Source of the DNA: JAFALK01 sp042701975
GTDB lineage: Bacteria > Pseudomonadota > Gammaproteobacteria > Burkholderiales > Burkholderiaceae_C
Assembly (NCBI GenBank): GCA_042701975.1
Contig: CP170561.1
Coordinates: forward strand, 558,001 to 622,000
Direction: 5' to 3'
DNA: 64,000 nt
A program made the position numbers and the translations under genes. Shown piece by piece: positions 1 through 7,770 of this stretch. The notes beneath the pieces were generated by a model. That model had not been told where the DNA came from, made no database searches, and saw nothing but the letters and a program-made list of their open reading frames with translations. The stretch's first letter is position 1. Each line of letters begins with the position of its first letter.

Positions 1-408
1 GTGCCTGAGTTCGAAAAGATGCTGGTGCGCTCCGGCGTCCAGGTCGTCAAGTACTGGTTCTCCATCAGCGACGAAGAGCAGCACCTGCGCTTCCTCGGGC
101 GCATCCACGATCCGCTCAAGCAATGGAAGCTGAGCCCGATGGACCTGGAATCGCGCCGCCGCTGGGAGGACTACACCCGCGCCAAGGAGCTGATGCTTGA
201 GCGCACCCACATCCCCGAAGCGCCCTGGTGGGTCGTGCAGGCCGACGACAAGAAGAAGGCGCGGCTCAACTGCATCCATCACCTCTTGAGCCAGATGCCG
301 TACCAGGCCACCGAGCATGCGCCCATCGAGCTGCCGCAACGCGAGCGGCACGAGGACTACGTTCGCCTGCCCGTCCCTCAACAGATCGTTGTACCGGAGA
401 TCTACTGA
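1..408 (+). CDS. ppk2: Polyphosphate kinase 2 (PPK2), 3' part only
   Basis: C-terminal 135 residues of a PPK2-family enzyme, which moves phosphate between inorganic polyphosphate and nucleotides in the cytoplasm. The reading frame is open to the first base, so the GTG at 1 is most likely an internal Val codon and the true start lies outside the window. Visible family blocks are YWFSISDEEQ (residues 18-27), the lid segment DPLKQWKLSPMDL (37-49), RRRWEDYTRAK just after it, and DDKKKARLN (82-90). The Walker A part is not in the window. The gene ends two bases before the start of a phosphate transporter gene, which fits a phosphate/polyphosphate transcription unit. Direction of the reaction (ATP or GTP or polyP synthesis) cannot be told from this fragment. 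Confidence 0.9.
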   Translation: MPEFEKMLVRSGVQVVKYWFSISDEEQHLRFLGRIHDPLKQWKLSPMDLESRRRWEDYTRAKELMLERTHIPEAPWWVVQADDKKKARLNCIHHLLSQMPYQATEHAPIELPQRERHEDYVRLPVPQQIVVPEIY

Positions 409-410
409 CC

Positions 411-2048
411 ATGAGCATCGACGCACCCGCGCTGGGTTCCGGCCACGCGCACCAACCATCTGCAGCGCGCCACGCCTCGCGCCCGCAGCTCGACAACAAG
501 CCCGGCCCGCTGGGCATCGTCCTCTTCATCGGCCTGCTGGCGTGCGGCCTGCTCTTCGCCGGCTGGAGCATCACGAACGACGTGACCGAAGCCGGCCCGG
601 CGCTCAAGAGCTGGGTGCCCTATCTGCTGCTGGGCGTCGCGCTCTTCATCGCGCTGGGCTTCGAGTTCGTCAACGGCTTCCACGACACGGCCAACGCCGT
701 GGCCACCGTGATCTACACGCACTCGCTACCGCCCAATGTGGCGGTGGTGTGGTCGGGCGTGTTCAATTTCCTCGGCGTGCTGTTCAGCAGCGGCGCGGTG
801 GCCTTCGGCATCATCGCCCTGCTGCCCGTGGAGCTGATCCTGCAGGTGGGATCGAGCGCGGGCTTCGCCATGGTGTTCGCGCTGCTGATCGCGGCCATCA
901 TCTGGAACCTGGGCACCTGGTGGCTGGGCCTGCCGGCCTCGAGCTCGCACACGCTGATCGGCTCCATCATCGGCGTGGGCATCGCCAACGCGCTGATGCA
1001 CGGCCGCGACGGCACCAGCGGCGTGGACTGGGCGCAGGCCACCAAGGTTGGCTGGTCGCTGCTGCTCTCGCCGCTGGTCGGCTTCGGCTGCGCGGCACTG
1101 CTGCTGCTGGCGCTGCGCGCCTTCATCAAGAACCGCCAGCTCTACGACGAGCCCAAAGGGCACAAGCCGCCGCCGTGGTGGATCCGCGGCCTGCTGGTGC
1201 TGACTTGCACGGGCGTGTCCTTTGCCCATGGCTCCAACGATGGCCAGAAGGGCATGGGCCTGATCATGCTGATCCTCGTGGGCACTGTGCCCATGGCCTA
1301 TGCGCTCAACCGCGCCATGCCAGCAGACCAGATGACGCAGTTCGTCGCCATGGCCCATGTCACCGAACAGTCGCTCAAGCTGAACACGAGCGTGATCGTC
1401 GTCGGCGACAAGGCACCGCAGGTGCTCAGCGAGTACGTCCGCACCAAGACGCTGACGCCCGAGGTGATCCCCGCGCTGGGCGCCATGGCCGGCAGCATCG
1501 GCCAGCAGATCAAGGCCCATGGCACGCTGAGCAAGGTACCGTCCGACATCGTCGCCAACGTGCGCAACGACATGTACCTCGCCTCCGAAGCCATCCGCTT
1601 CCTGGGCAAGGACGCCAACGCCCGGCTCGATGCCGACGCCAAGGCCAACCTCAAGGCCTTCCAGACCCAGATCGACGCCGCCACCAAGTTCATCCCGCTG
1701 TGGGTCAAGGTGGCCGTGGCCATCGCGCTGGGCCTGGGCACGATGGTGGGCTGGAAGCGCATCGTCGTCACCGTGGGCGAGAAGATCGGCAAGACGCACC
1801 TGAGCTATGCCCAGGGCGCCAGCGCCGAGGTCGTGGCCATGCTGACCATCGGCGCCGCCGACATGTACGGCCTGCCGGTGTCCACCACGCATGTGCTCTC
1901 TTCCGGCGTGGCCGGCACCATGGCGGCCAACCGCTCGGGCCTGCAGATGTCCACACTGCGCAACCTGGCCATGGCCTGGGTGCTGACGATGCCCGCCGCC
2001 ATCTTGCTGAGCGGCTCGCTCTACTGGCTGTTCACGCACCTGTTCTGA
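411..2048 (+). CDS. Inorganic phosphate transporter, PiT family
   Basis: Inner-membrane low-affinity phosphate transporter of the PiT (PF01384) family, 545 residues. Two copies of the family signature are visible: NGFHDTAN at residues 88-95 and AHGSNDGQKG near 272-281. Hydrophobic segments alternate along the protein, with a long hydrophilic insert around residues 340-430 typical of bacterial Pit proteins with a large loop. I chose ATG 411, two bases after the PPK2 stop, over longer upstream starts because the extra residues would be antisense-like Arg/Ala-rich sequence and overlap ppk2. Coupling to ppk2 suggests imported phosphate and polyphosphate metabolism are co-expressed. No Pho box was found, as the promoter lies upstream of the window. 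Confidence 0.93.
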   Translation: MSIDAPALGSGHAHQPSAARHASRPQLDNKPGPLGIVLFIGLLACGLLFAGWSITNDVTEAGPALKSWVPYLLLGVALFIALGFEFVNGFHDTANAVATVIYTHSLPPNVAVVWSGVFNFLGVLFSSGAVAFGIIALLPVELILQVGSSAGFAMVFALLIAAIIWNLGTWWLGLPASSSHTLIGSIIGVGIANALMHGRDGTSGVDWAQATKVGWSLLLSPLVGFGCAALLLLALRAFIKNRQLYDEPKGHKPPPWWIRGLLVLTCTGVSFAHGSNDGQKGMGLIMLILVGTVPMAYALNRAMPADQMTQFVAMAHVTEQSLKLNTSVIVVGDKAPQVLSEYVRTKTLTPEVIPALGAMAGSIGQQIKAHGTLSKVPSDIVANVRNDMYLASEAIRFLGKDANARLDADAKANLKAFQTQIDAATKFIPLWVKVAVAIALGLGTMVGWKRIVVTVGEKIGKTHLSYAQGASAEVVAMLTIGAADMYGLPVSTTHVLSSGVAGTMAANRSGLQMSTLRNLAMAWVLTMPAAILLSGSLYWLFTHLF

Positions 2049-2138
2049 TCGATTCCTCGATCCATCGATCGCTGCGGCTAGGATGCCTGCAGCGCTGGGC
2101 CACCCGGTCCAGGCAGAACAGATGAGAAGAAAACAACC

Positions 2139-2453
2139 ATGGCTTGGCTGCTGCTGGTGATCGCCGGCCTGCTCGAGGTGGGCTGGGCGATCGGCCTCAA
2201 GTACACCGAGGGCTTCACGAAACTCTGGCCCTCGGTTGGCACGCTCACCGCGATGGTGGCGAGCGTGCTGCTGCTGGGCGTGGCGATGAAGTCGCTGCCC
2301 GTTGGCACGTCCTACGCGATCTGGGTCGGCGTCGGCGCCGTGGGCACGGCCATCCTGGGCATCGTGCTGTTCGGCGAGGCGGCCAGCATGGGCCGGATCG
2401 TCAGCCTGGGGCTGATCGTGGCGGGGATCGTGGGGTTGAAGCTGGCGAGCTGA
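2139..2453 (+). CDS. sugE: SugE/Gdx-type small multidrug resistance exporter
   Basis: A 104-residue, four-helix inner-membrane protein of the SMR family, subgroup SugE/Gdx, known to export guanidinium and some quaternary ammonium compounds by proton exchange as a dual-topology dimer. The essential Glu is in GLLEVGWAIGLKYT (residues 10-23), and MKSLPVGTSYAIW is the characteristic loop and third helix. Length equals the family norm. The leader from 2049 to 2138 is 90 bases; it contains TAGGAT (2079-2084), which could be a -10 box, and a hairpin TGCCTG/CAGGCA (2084-2089 with 2110-2115). The gene stands alone between the PiT gene and the convergent toxin-antitoxin pair. Confidence 0.93.
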   Translation: MAWLLLVIAGLLEVGWAIGLKYTEGFTKLWPSVGTLTAMVASVLLLGVAMKSLPVGTSYAIWVGVGAVGTAILGIVLFGEAASMGRIVSLGLIVAGIVGLKLAS

Positions 2454-2457
2454 GCAG

Positions 2458-2850
2458 TCAGCTCGTCAGAACGTTCATGGCCAAACCATGGCTGGCTTTG
2501 GCCAGGCGATCGTCGTTGGTCCACAGGGCCGAGCAACCATGGTGGAGCGCGCAGGCCAAATGCAAGGCGTCCGGCGTCTTCAGGCCGAAATGAGCGCGCA
2601 GTTCAGCGGCTTGGCGGAATACGGCCTCAGTCATCGGCAGGGACTTGAACTCGTCAAGCGCGACCTCATAGCGCTTCTGAAGCAGCAGATGCCCCTCGCG
2701 CATCGGCTTGACCATGCACTCCATAACGACCAGCGGGGACACGCAGAGTTGCATGGGAGGCACGCTGACCAAGGCTGCAGTCGCAGCGGGCCCAAACACG
2801 GCATCATGCTCGAGCGCATAGATCAGCAGACAAGCATCGACGTAAATCAA
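2458..2850 (-). CDS. vapC: PIN-domain toxin ribonuclease, VapC family
   Basis: A 130-residue PIN-domain protein, the toxin of a type II toxin-antitoxin pair. Toxins of this family cleave RNA (often initiator tRNA or rRNA) with Mg2+ held by acidic residues. The expected acidic set is present: Asp5 (in MIYVDACLLIY), Glu44 (VVMECM), Asp94 (TPDALHLA) and Asp113 (TNDDRL). Its start codon overlaps the stop of the upstream antitoxin by four bases (ATGA), so translation is coupled. The actual RNA target cannot be inferred. Confidence 0.9.
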   Translation of the reverse strand: MIYVDACLLIYALEHDAVFGPAATAALVSVPPMQLCVSPLVVMECMVKPMREGHLLLQKRYEVALDEFKSLPMTEAVFRQAAELRAHFGLKTPDALHLACALHHGCSALWTNDDRLAKASHGLAMNVLTS

Positions 2851-3113
2851 TCCCAGGCCTCACGCTCTGCTTGAATCCCGGCCTCAATGTCTTCGTGGCT
2901 GCGCTGCAGATGCGCGGGGAGCGGATTGGCCTTCAGCCAAGCCACGAAATCGCGCGGCTTTTCTTGCTTTGGTGCATGTGCTTCGACCGGCGAGATCGGC
3001 ACCAGCCTGGCAACCGGCTGGCCACGATTGGCGATCACCACCTCCTCGCCGGCTTGCGCGGAGCGGATCAGCTGGGAAAGGGTGTTCTTGGCTTCCAGGA
3101 CGTTGACCTGCAT
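2847..3113 (-). CDS. vapB: Phd/YefM-family antitoxin of the VapBC-type pair
   Basis: An 88-residue antitoxin. Residues 1-45 match the Phd/YefM fold (MQVNVLEAKNTLSQLIRSA, then GEEVVIANRGQPVARLVP), which dimerises and binds operator DNA; residues 46-88 form the acidic/aromatic tail (FVAWLKANPLP) expected to wrap the PIN toxin. A strong ribosome site GGAGGA lies about 5 bases before ATG (plus-strand 3117-3124). The gene is first in a two-gene unit with the toxin, overlapping by 4 bp. Four 10-bp repeats immediately upstream (3157-3196) are a plausible autoregulatory operator. Confidence 0.88.
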   Translation of the reverse strand: MQVNVLEAKNTLSQLIRSAQAGEEVVIANRGQPVARLVPISPVEAHAPKQEKPRDFVAWLKANPLPAHLQRSHEDIEAGIQAEREAWD

Positions 3114-3156
3114 TGCGTCCTCCGGAGATTGAGGGATGGATGAATTTTAGAGCATC

Positions 3157-3196
3157 TAGCCATACTTAGCCAGATTTAGCCATATCTGGCCAGGCT
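3157..3196. repeat. Four 10-bp direct repeats upstream of vapB
   Basis: Head-to-tail decamers TAGCCATACT, TAGCCAGATT, TAGCCATATC and TGGCCAGGCT cover 3157-3196 without gaps. The core (T)AGCCA recurs every 10 bases, about one helical turn, so a protein could bind all copies on one DNA face. The array begins 44 bp upstream of the vapB start codon and overlaps the last 20 bp of the neighbouring secreted-protein gene. Type II antitoxins usually autoregulate by binding repeats next to their promoter, hence the inferred operator role. TAAAAT (minus strand, 3145-3150) could be the -10 box. Confidence 0.6.
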
Positions 3197-3475
3197 GCTA
3201 TTGCCCTTCGAAGGCACCGAGCGCCGATCTGGGCTCTCGGCCTTCACCAAGTACACACCGGGTTTCAATTCGATCCTGCAGCGGCCGTTTTCGCCCGGCG
3301 TACGCACTTCATCACCGCTGTGGTCCGCGAGGAGGGCCACGACCTCGGTGCCTGGCACGGGCTGGCCGTCCACACCCGTGCAGGGCAGCTCGAGCATTGC
3401 GGCCAGCGCAGGGAGCGGGGCCGCACCTGCCGCACAGAGCAGCACGGACAACGCGAATCGAGGCGCTGTCTTCAT
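3176..3475 (-). CDS. Small secreted protein of unknown function
   Basis: 99 residues with a clear Sec signal peptide: MKTAPRFALSVLLCAAGAAP then LPALA before an Ala-Met junction near residue 26. The mature part (about 73 residues) reads like a small beta-sandwich of the carboxypeptidase-regulatory or prealbumin type (DGQPVPGTEV, then GRCRIELKPGVYLVKAESPD), but I do not recognise a named family. Ribosome site AGGAAAG precedes the ATG. Two Cys residues in the mature part could form a disulfide. It is not obviously linked to either neighbour; its 3' end runs into the vapB upstream repeats. Confidence 0.6.
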   Translation of the reverse strand: MKTAPRFALSVLLCAAGAAPLPALAAMLELPCTGVDGQPVPGTEVVALLADHSGDEVRTPGENGRCRIELKPGVYLVKAESPDRRSVPSKGNSSLARYG

Positions 3476-3543
3476 CGCTTTCCTGGGGTCGGATGACCTA
3501 CCCCAGGGTAGAGCTCAGGCCACGACTCACGCCATCCCGCATT

Positions 3544-4872
3544 TCACGCCAGCGCGGAGAACGCATCGCGCGTGAGGTTCTCGGCCTTCTCTCCCGCCGC
3601 GCCGCACACCACATCGTCCTCGATGCGGATGCCGCCGAAGGTGGCGAGTCGATCGACCTTGGCCCAGTCCACTGCCGCGCCATGCTTGGTCGCGCGCAGC
3701 TGCTTGAGCAGCGTCGGGATGAAGTACAGCCCCGGCTCGATCGTCACGACCATGCCGGGCTGTAGCGTGCGCGTGAGGCGCAGGTAGGGGTGGCCTTCGG
3801 GCTTGGGGCTTGGCGTGCCGGTGTCGTCCGAGATGAAGCCGGCCACGTCGTGCACCTGCAGGCCCAGCAGGTGGCCGACGCCATGCGGGAAGAAGGTGCT
3901 GGTGACGCGCTCGGCAACAAGAGCCTCGGGGCTCATCTTCACGATGCCCTGCTCGGCCAGGATGGCGGCGATGCGGCGGTGCGTGGAGAGGTGGATCTCG
4001 CGGTAGTCGACGCCGGTCTTCACTTCGTCGACAAGGGCCAGCTGCGCCGACTCCATCGCGTCCAGCAGCGCGGAGAACTCGCTGCCCGGCTTGGAGACCC
4101 AGGTGCGCGTGATGTCGCTGGCATAGCCGCTGACCGAAGCGCCCGCATCGATCAGGAAGGCGCGCGATTCGGCCGGCCGTTGCTCGTCCTGATACTGGTA
4201 GTGCAGCACGGCGCAGTGCTCATTGAGCGCGACGATGTTGCCGTAGGGCAGGTCGCGGTCCGTGTGGCCGGCGGCGAGCAGGTAGGCGCGGTGGATCTCG
4301 GCTTCCGAGGCGCCGGCCAGGAAGGCATCGCGCGCAGCGATGTGGGCAGGTGCGGCCTTGCGGCTTGCAGCACGCATCTGCTCCAGCTCGTAGGGCGTCT
4401 TGCAGCCGCGGGCGAAGTGCAGGATGTCGATCAGCGCCTTGGGGTTGTTGGGCGAGAGCTCCGGGTGGCCGGCGAGGCTCACGTCGGCCTCGCCGAGGAT
4501 GGCGAGCTTGCCGGCGATCTTCTTGAGGTGATCGGCAGCATCACCCGGCTCGGTGATGACGACGAGCTCCACATGCTCGGTCCATTCGCCGCTCGGCGCG
4601 CTGGGGGGCACATGCCAGTAGTCGTCGGGCTGGTAGTAGACGACCAGCGGCTTCTGGCCCGGGCGCACGGCGATCCAGCTGTACGGATGCTGGGTCAGCG
4701 GCAGCCAGTGCTTGAAGTGCGGGTTGGGCTGGAAGAGGTAGGGCCGGTCGTCCAGGAAGGCGTATTTCTCGACGCCGGAGGCGATCAGCAGGGCATCGAA
4801 ACCGGTGCGGGCCAGAGCGGCTTCGGCACCGGCCTGGAGGGTGGCGAGGTGTTGGGCGTAGAGACTCTTCAT
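3544..4872 (-). CDS. pepQ: Xaa-Pro dipeptidase (prolidase)
   Basis: A 442-residue metallopeptidase of family M24B that hydrolyses Xaa-Pro dipeptides in the cytoplasm. An N-terminal creatinase-like domain (about 1-155) is followed by a pita-bread catalytic domain. The five metal ligands can be placed: Asp in LIDAGAS, Asp in YASDITRTW, His in FFPHGVGHLLG, Glu in TIEPGLYF and Glu in GIRIEDD. Length matches E. coli PepQ. It starts 10 bases after the stop of the cyclo-ligase gene on the same strand, with GGGAGG inside that gene's end as ribosome site, so the two are probably co-transcribed. Confidence 0.95.
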   Translation of the reverse strand: MKSLYAQHLATLQAGAEAALARTGFDALLIASGVEKYAFLDDRPYLFQPNPHFKHWLPLTQHPYSWIAVRPGQKPLVVYYQPDDYWHVPPSAPSGEWTEHVELVVITEPGDAADHLKKIAGKLAILGEADVSLAGHPELSPNNPKALIDILHFARGCKTPYELEQMRAASRKAAPAHIAARDAFLAGASEAEIHRAYLLAAGHTDRDLPYGNIVALNEHCAVLHYQYQDEQRPAESRAFLIDAGASVSGYASDITRTWVSKPGSEFSALLDAMESAQLALVDEVKTGVDYREIHLSTHRRIAAILAEQGIVKMSPEALVAERVTSTFFPHGVGHLLGLQVHDVAGFISDDTGTPSPKPEGHPYLRLTRTLQPGMVVTIEPGLYFIPTLLKQLRATKHGAAVDWAKVDRLATFGGIRIEDDVVCGAAGEKAENLTRDAFSALA

Positions 4873-4882
4873 GGCGTGATTG

Positions 4883-5476
4883 TCAGGCCTCCCAGACCAC
4901 GCCTTCTTCCGTGATCATCACGGACACCGGCACGTCGTCGGGCTCGGGCTTGAGCAGCGGCAGAAAGCCGTGGGCATACCCGACGCCGACCATCAGCGGC
5001 CGCGGCTTCATCTCGTGCACGGTGCGCGCCATGAAGCCGCCACCGTAGCCAATGCGCAGACCCGCCGGCCCGAAGCCCACGCAGGGCACGAGCATGAGCT
5101 GCGGCTGGAAGGTGGCGGTGTCCTTGGGCTTGGGGATGCCGTGCGCATCCTCTTCCATCGGGCAGCCCGGGTACCAGACATGGAACTGCAGCGTGCCGTG
5201 CTGCTTGTCGACGACGGGGATGCCGATGCGGCGGTCGTCCTGCGCCTCGCTCCAGCGGAACAGCGCGGGCAGCGGATCGAACTCGCCCTTGATCGGCCAA
5301 TAGGCGCCGATGGTCTTCTCCTTGCGCGTGACGAGCCAGACGCGCAAGACGGCCTGCAATTCGTCCGACAAGGCCAGGCGATCCCGCAGGTTCAACCGGT
5401 CTTCGATCAGCTTCTTGCGCAGCGCAGCGCGGTCAGGGTTCAAGGGCAAGGCACTTCTCCTGTCAGGCGCTGACAT
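4883..5476 (-). CDS. 5-formyltetrahydrofolate cyclo-ligase-like protein, paralogue 1 (altered signature)
   Basis: 197 residues of the 5-FTHF cyclo-ligase (methenyl-THF synthetase, PF01812) family, which converts 5-formyl-THF to 5,10-methenyl-THF with ATP. The N-terminal basic motif ALRKKLIEDR and the segment LMLVPCVGFGPAGLRIGYGG are clear. The signature that normally reads GYGGGYYDR is here GYGGGFMAR, so the Tyr-Asp pair is gone; a second, canonical paralogue lies at 7201-7770. I chose ATG 5476 because residues upstream look non-coding and overlap the divergent gene. It may be a diverged enzyme or have another role. Confidence 0.82.
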   Translation of the reverse strand: MSAPDRRSALPLNPDRAALRKKLIEDRLNLRDRLALSDELQAVLRVWLVTRKEKTIGAYWPIKGEFDPLPALFRWSEAQDDRRIGIPVVDKQHGTLQFHVWYPGCPMEEDAHGIPKPKDTATFQPQLMLVPCVGFGPAGLRIGYGGGFMARTVHEMKPRPLMVGVGYAHGFLPLLKPEPDDVPVSVMITEEGVVWEA

Positions 5477-5501
5477 TGTGCAGGAGGAGAATGACCGCAC
5501 C

Positions 5502-5885
5502 ATGCACGAGTTCACCCGCCACTGTGCCGAGCTACTGGAACCCCTGGGAGCGGTGCGCACCAAGCGCATGTTCGGCGCCGTGGGCGTCTACGTGGACGAG
5601 ATTTTCATCGCCGTGATCGAGAAGGACGTCATCTATCTCAAGACCGACGAACAGACCCTGCCCCGCTTCCAGGCCGAGGGCTGCGGGCCGTTCTGCTTCG
5701 AGAAGGACGGCGAGACCGTGGTGACAAGCTATTGCAGCCCGCCCGAGGAGGCGCTGGAATCGCCGGCGTTGATGCTGCCCTGGGCGCGGCTGGCGCTGGA
5801 GGCCGCCTTGCGCAAGAGGAGCGCTAAGCCGGCGCGCAAGAAGAAGACCGCTGCGAAGACGACGGCGAAGACGCCGCGCTCCTGA
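5502..5885 (+). CDS. TfoX N-terminal domain protein
   Basis: 127 residues. The fold of TfoX_N (PF04993) is recognisable from KRMFGAVGVYVDEIFIAVI, DVIYLKTDEQT and the Pro/Ala-rich end of the domain (LPWARLALEAAL). TfoX/Sxy proteins activate competence genes, but single-domain TfoX_N proteins are widespread and mostly uncharacterised. A basic Lys/Ala/Thr tail (residues about 105-127, KPARKKKTAAKTTAKTP) follows. ATG 5502 has AGGAGGAG 11 bases upstream. The last 62 bases overlap the 3' end of the opposite-strand DUF2917 gene. Confidence 0.82.
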   Translation: MHEFTRHCAELLEPLGAVRTKRMFGAVGVYVDEIFIAVIEKDVIYLKTDEQTLPRFQAEGCGPFCFEKDGETVVTSYCSPPEEALESPALMLPWARLALEAALRKRSAKPARKKKTAAKTTAKTPRS

Positions 5886-6162
5886 GCAGCCGCGGCCAGG
5901 TCCACTGCGCCTTGCGCACCTGCGTGCACGGTGGCACGAGCAGCTGGAACTGCGCCTCGGGCCAGGCCTCGATCAGCAATTCCTGTCCGGCATCGAGCTG
6001 CACGCTCTGACCGGCGTCCAGCCAGAGGTCCTCGCCGCCTCCTGCCTGCGTGATCCACACCCGGCCGTGCACGACATTCAGCGAGCGCGCACCCGGACCG
6101 ATGGCCAGGCTCAGGGCCTCGCCCTTCTCCACGCTCCACAAGGCTTGCTGTTCGCTCATCAT
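5824..6162 (-). CDS. DUF2917 domain protein
   Basis: 112-residue protein with a small cupin-like beta domain of the DUF2917 family (LNVVHGRVWITQAGGGEDLWL, then AGQSVQLDAGQELLIEAWP). The function of this family is unknown. ATG ATG at 6157-6162 gives two possible starts; GGAGAT lies a few bases before. The gene is divergent from the LysR regulator at 6254, an arrangement common in Burkholderiales, so the regulator may control it. Its Ser-rich C-terminus overlaps the antisense TfoX-N gene and may be only weakly constrained. Confidence 0.75.
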   Translation of the reverse strand: MMSEQQALWSVEKGEALSLAIGPGARSLNVVHGRVWITQAGGGEDLWLDAGQSVQLDAGQELLIEAWPEAQFQLLVPPCTQVRKAQWTWPRLLRSAASSPSSSQRSSSCAPA

Positions 6163-6241
6163 GTTCAGATCTCCACTGCCAACGCCTCAAATTTACGCAG
6201 TGCAAGGCTCTGGGTCCAATGAAGTCTGAGGCCTCGATTGA

Positions 6242-6253
6242 TACCATTCACGC
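6242..6253 (+). promoter_or_regulatory. Leaderless -10 element of the LysR gene
   Basis: TACCAT at 6242-6247, preceded by TGA (an extended -10), then six bases, then ATG at 6254. No Shine-Dalgarno sequence is present. A start of transcription about 7 bases after the hexamer would fall on the A of ATG, as for a leaderless mRNA. The same geometry recurs at four other genes in the window. Confidence 0.45.
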
Positions 6254-7204
6254 ATGAATAGCCCTGCGCGCCAGCGTCCTCTGTCCGTCGGCAACCTGCG
6301 TGCCTTCGAGGCAGTGGCGCGGCGCCTGAACTTCCGCGCCGCGGCCGAGGAGCTGCACCTGACGCAATCGGCCGTCAGCCGCCAGATCCAGGCCCTGGAG
6401 GACGAGATCGGCGCCACGCTCTTCCTGCGCGGCACACGCCGCGTGGAGCTGACCGTGGACGGTCAGACACTGCTGGCCGCCGTCACCACCAGCCTGCCGC
6501 GCCTGGACCAGAGCGTGCGCGTGATCCGCCAGCGCCGCGGCCGGCGCGTGGTCAACGTGACGACCTTCGCCTCCTTCGCCTCGATGTGGCTGCTGCCACG
6601 GCTGGAAGCCTTCCAGCGCGATCATCCCGACATCGACATCCGCGTCTCCGCCCACGACCAGATCCTGAGCCTGGAAGACAGCGAGTACGACCTGGCCTTG
6701 CGCTACACGCCGCGCGAGCCGCCGGCCGCCGAGAAACTCTTCGACGAACTCCTCACGCCCGTGGCCAGTCCGGCGCTGCTGGCGCGGACCCAGCTGCGCA
6801 AGCTCGAGGACCTGACGCACCAAACCCTGGCAGAGGAAGACGCCCGGCATTTCGATTCCGAATCGCTGACCTGGCACCGCTGGCTGCGCGAAAAGGGCCT
6901 GCCGCAGCTGGAACCGCAGCGCTGGCTCTACCTGAACTTCACCTACCAGCAGGTGCAGGCAGCGCTGAGCGGACAGGCCTTGGCGCTGGGCCGCCTGCCC
7001 CTGATCGGCGAGGCCCTGCAGCGCGGCGATTTGGTGGAGCCCTTCGGCGCGCTCGGCCGGCTGCCCGGCTTGCGGGCCTACTGGCTGGTGGCCCCCCCGC
7101 AGGCGCGCATGCGCCCGGAGGTGGCGCAGTTCTGCGCGTGGGTGCGCGAGCAGGCTGCAGCGACGCGCCGGCTGATCGGCGAGGACGACGCCGACGCACC
7201 TTAA
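6254..7204 (+). CDS. LysR-family transcriptional regulator (GcvA-like)
   Basis: 316 residues. The winged helix-turn-helix occupies about residues 10-68 (LRAFEAVARRLNFRAAAEEL, then LTQSAVSRQIQALED), followed by a linker helix and a periplasmic-binding-protein-like effector domain (about 95-300) with FASFASMWLLPRLEAF and DYDLALRYT-like blocks typical of the GcvA subgroup. The effector is unknown. It is divergent from the DUF2917 gene, a likely target. Its TAA stop shares the palindromic TTAA with the convergent cyclo-ligase gene (4 bp overlap). Confidence 0.92.
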   Translation: MNSPARQRPLSVGNLRAFEAVARRLNFRAAAEELHLTQSAVSRQIQALEDEIGATLFLRGTRRVELTVDGQTLLAAVTTSLPRLDQSVRVIRQRRGRRVVNVTTFASFASMWLLPRLEAFQRDHPDIDIRVSAHDQILSLEDSEYDLALRYTPREPPAAEKLFDELLTPVASPALLARTQLRKLEDLTHQTLAEEDARHFDSESLTWHRWLREKGLPQLEPQRWLYLNFTYQQVQAALSGQALALGRLPLIGEALQRGDLVEPFGALGRLPGLRAYWLVAPPQARMRPEVAQFCAWVREQAAATRRLIGEDDADAP

Positions 7205-7770
7205 GGCGCGATCACTTCGCCTTCCGTCAAGATCACCGTCAGCGGCTGGTCATGCGGCTCGACAGGAAAGCTCGTCTCTCCCACCGACCAGGCCACGCCC
7301 ACGCTCGTCACGCCTGGATGCTCGGCCAGCCAGCGGTCAAAGTAGCCGCCGCCGTAGCCCATGCGATATCCCTCGCGGGTAAAGCCCACGCAGGGCACCA
7401 GCACCACGTCAGGCATGACCACCGGTCCATGTGCGCAGTCGATGCCGCATTCGTCCTTGAGCAGCTCGGACTCAGGCTGCCACAGGCGGTATTCCATGCG
7501 GCGTGGCGACTTGTACGCAAATGGCAAGGCCCATTGCACGCCGTCTTCGCGATGCAGCAGCGTGCTTGCGTTAAATTCGCCGGGAAGCGGCCAATACAGG
7601 CCCAGGCACAGCGGTTCAAGTTGCATCAGCACATCGTGCAGCTGGCGGGCCAGCGCGGCATCGGCGGCGTGGCTGGCCGGCGTGGACAGCCACTCGCGGC
7701 GGCGTTCGATCAGGTGCTTGCGCAGAACGGACCGTTCATGCGCGGGCTCGTGCAGCAGGGATTCGGTCAA
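7201..7770 (-). CDS. 5-formyltetrahydrofolate cyclo-ligase, paralogue 2 (canonical)
   Basis: About 189 residues. It carries the standard family signature MGYGGGYFDRWL and the N-terminal VLRKHLIERRR motif for ATP/polyglutamate binding, plus VVLVPCVGFTREGYR. No ATG fits near the expected N-terminus; TTG at 7770 is my best start, 18 bp from the divergent transglycosylase start, giving the usual family length. A longer frame exists upstream but it is antisense to the transglycosylase. This is the better candidate of the two paralogues for the housekeeping folate enzyme. Confidence 0.85.
   Translation of the reverse strand: MTESLLHEPAHERSVLRKHLIERRREWLSTPASHAADAALARQLHDVLMQLEPLCLGLYWPLPGEFNASTLLHREDGVQWALPFAYKSPRRMEYRLWQPESELLKDECGIDCAHGPVVMPDVVLVPCVGFTREGYRMGYGGGYFDRWLAEHPGVTSVGVAWSVGETSFPVEPHDQPLTVILTEGEVIAP

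Noticed and set aside
2071..2130. Guanidine-I (ykkC) riboswitch before sugE
   Set aside because: Only short, loosely matching pieces are present and the conserved second half is absent; kept only as a low-interest observation.
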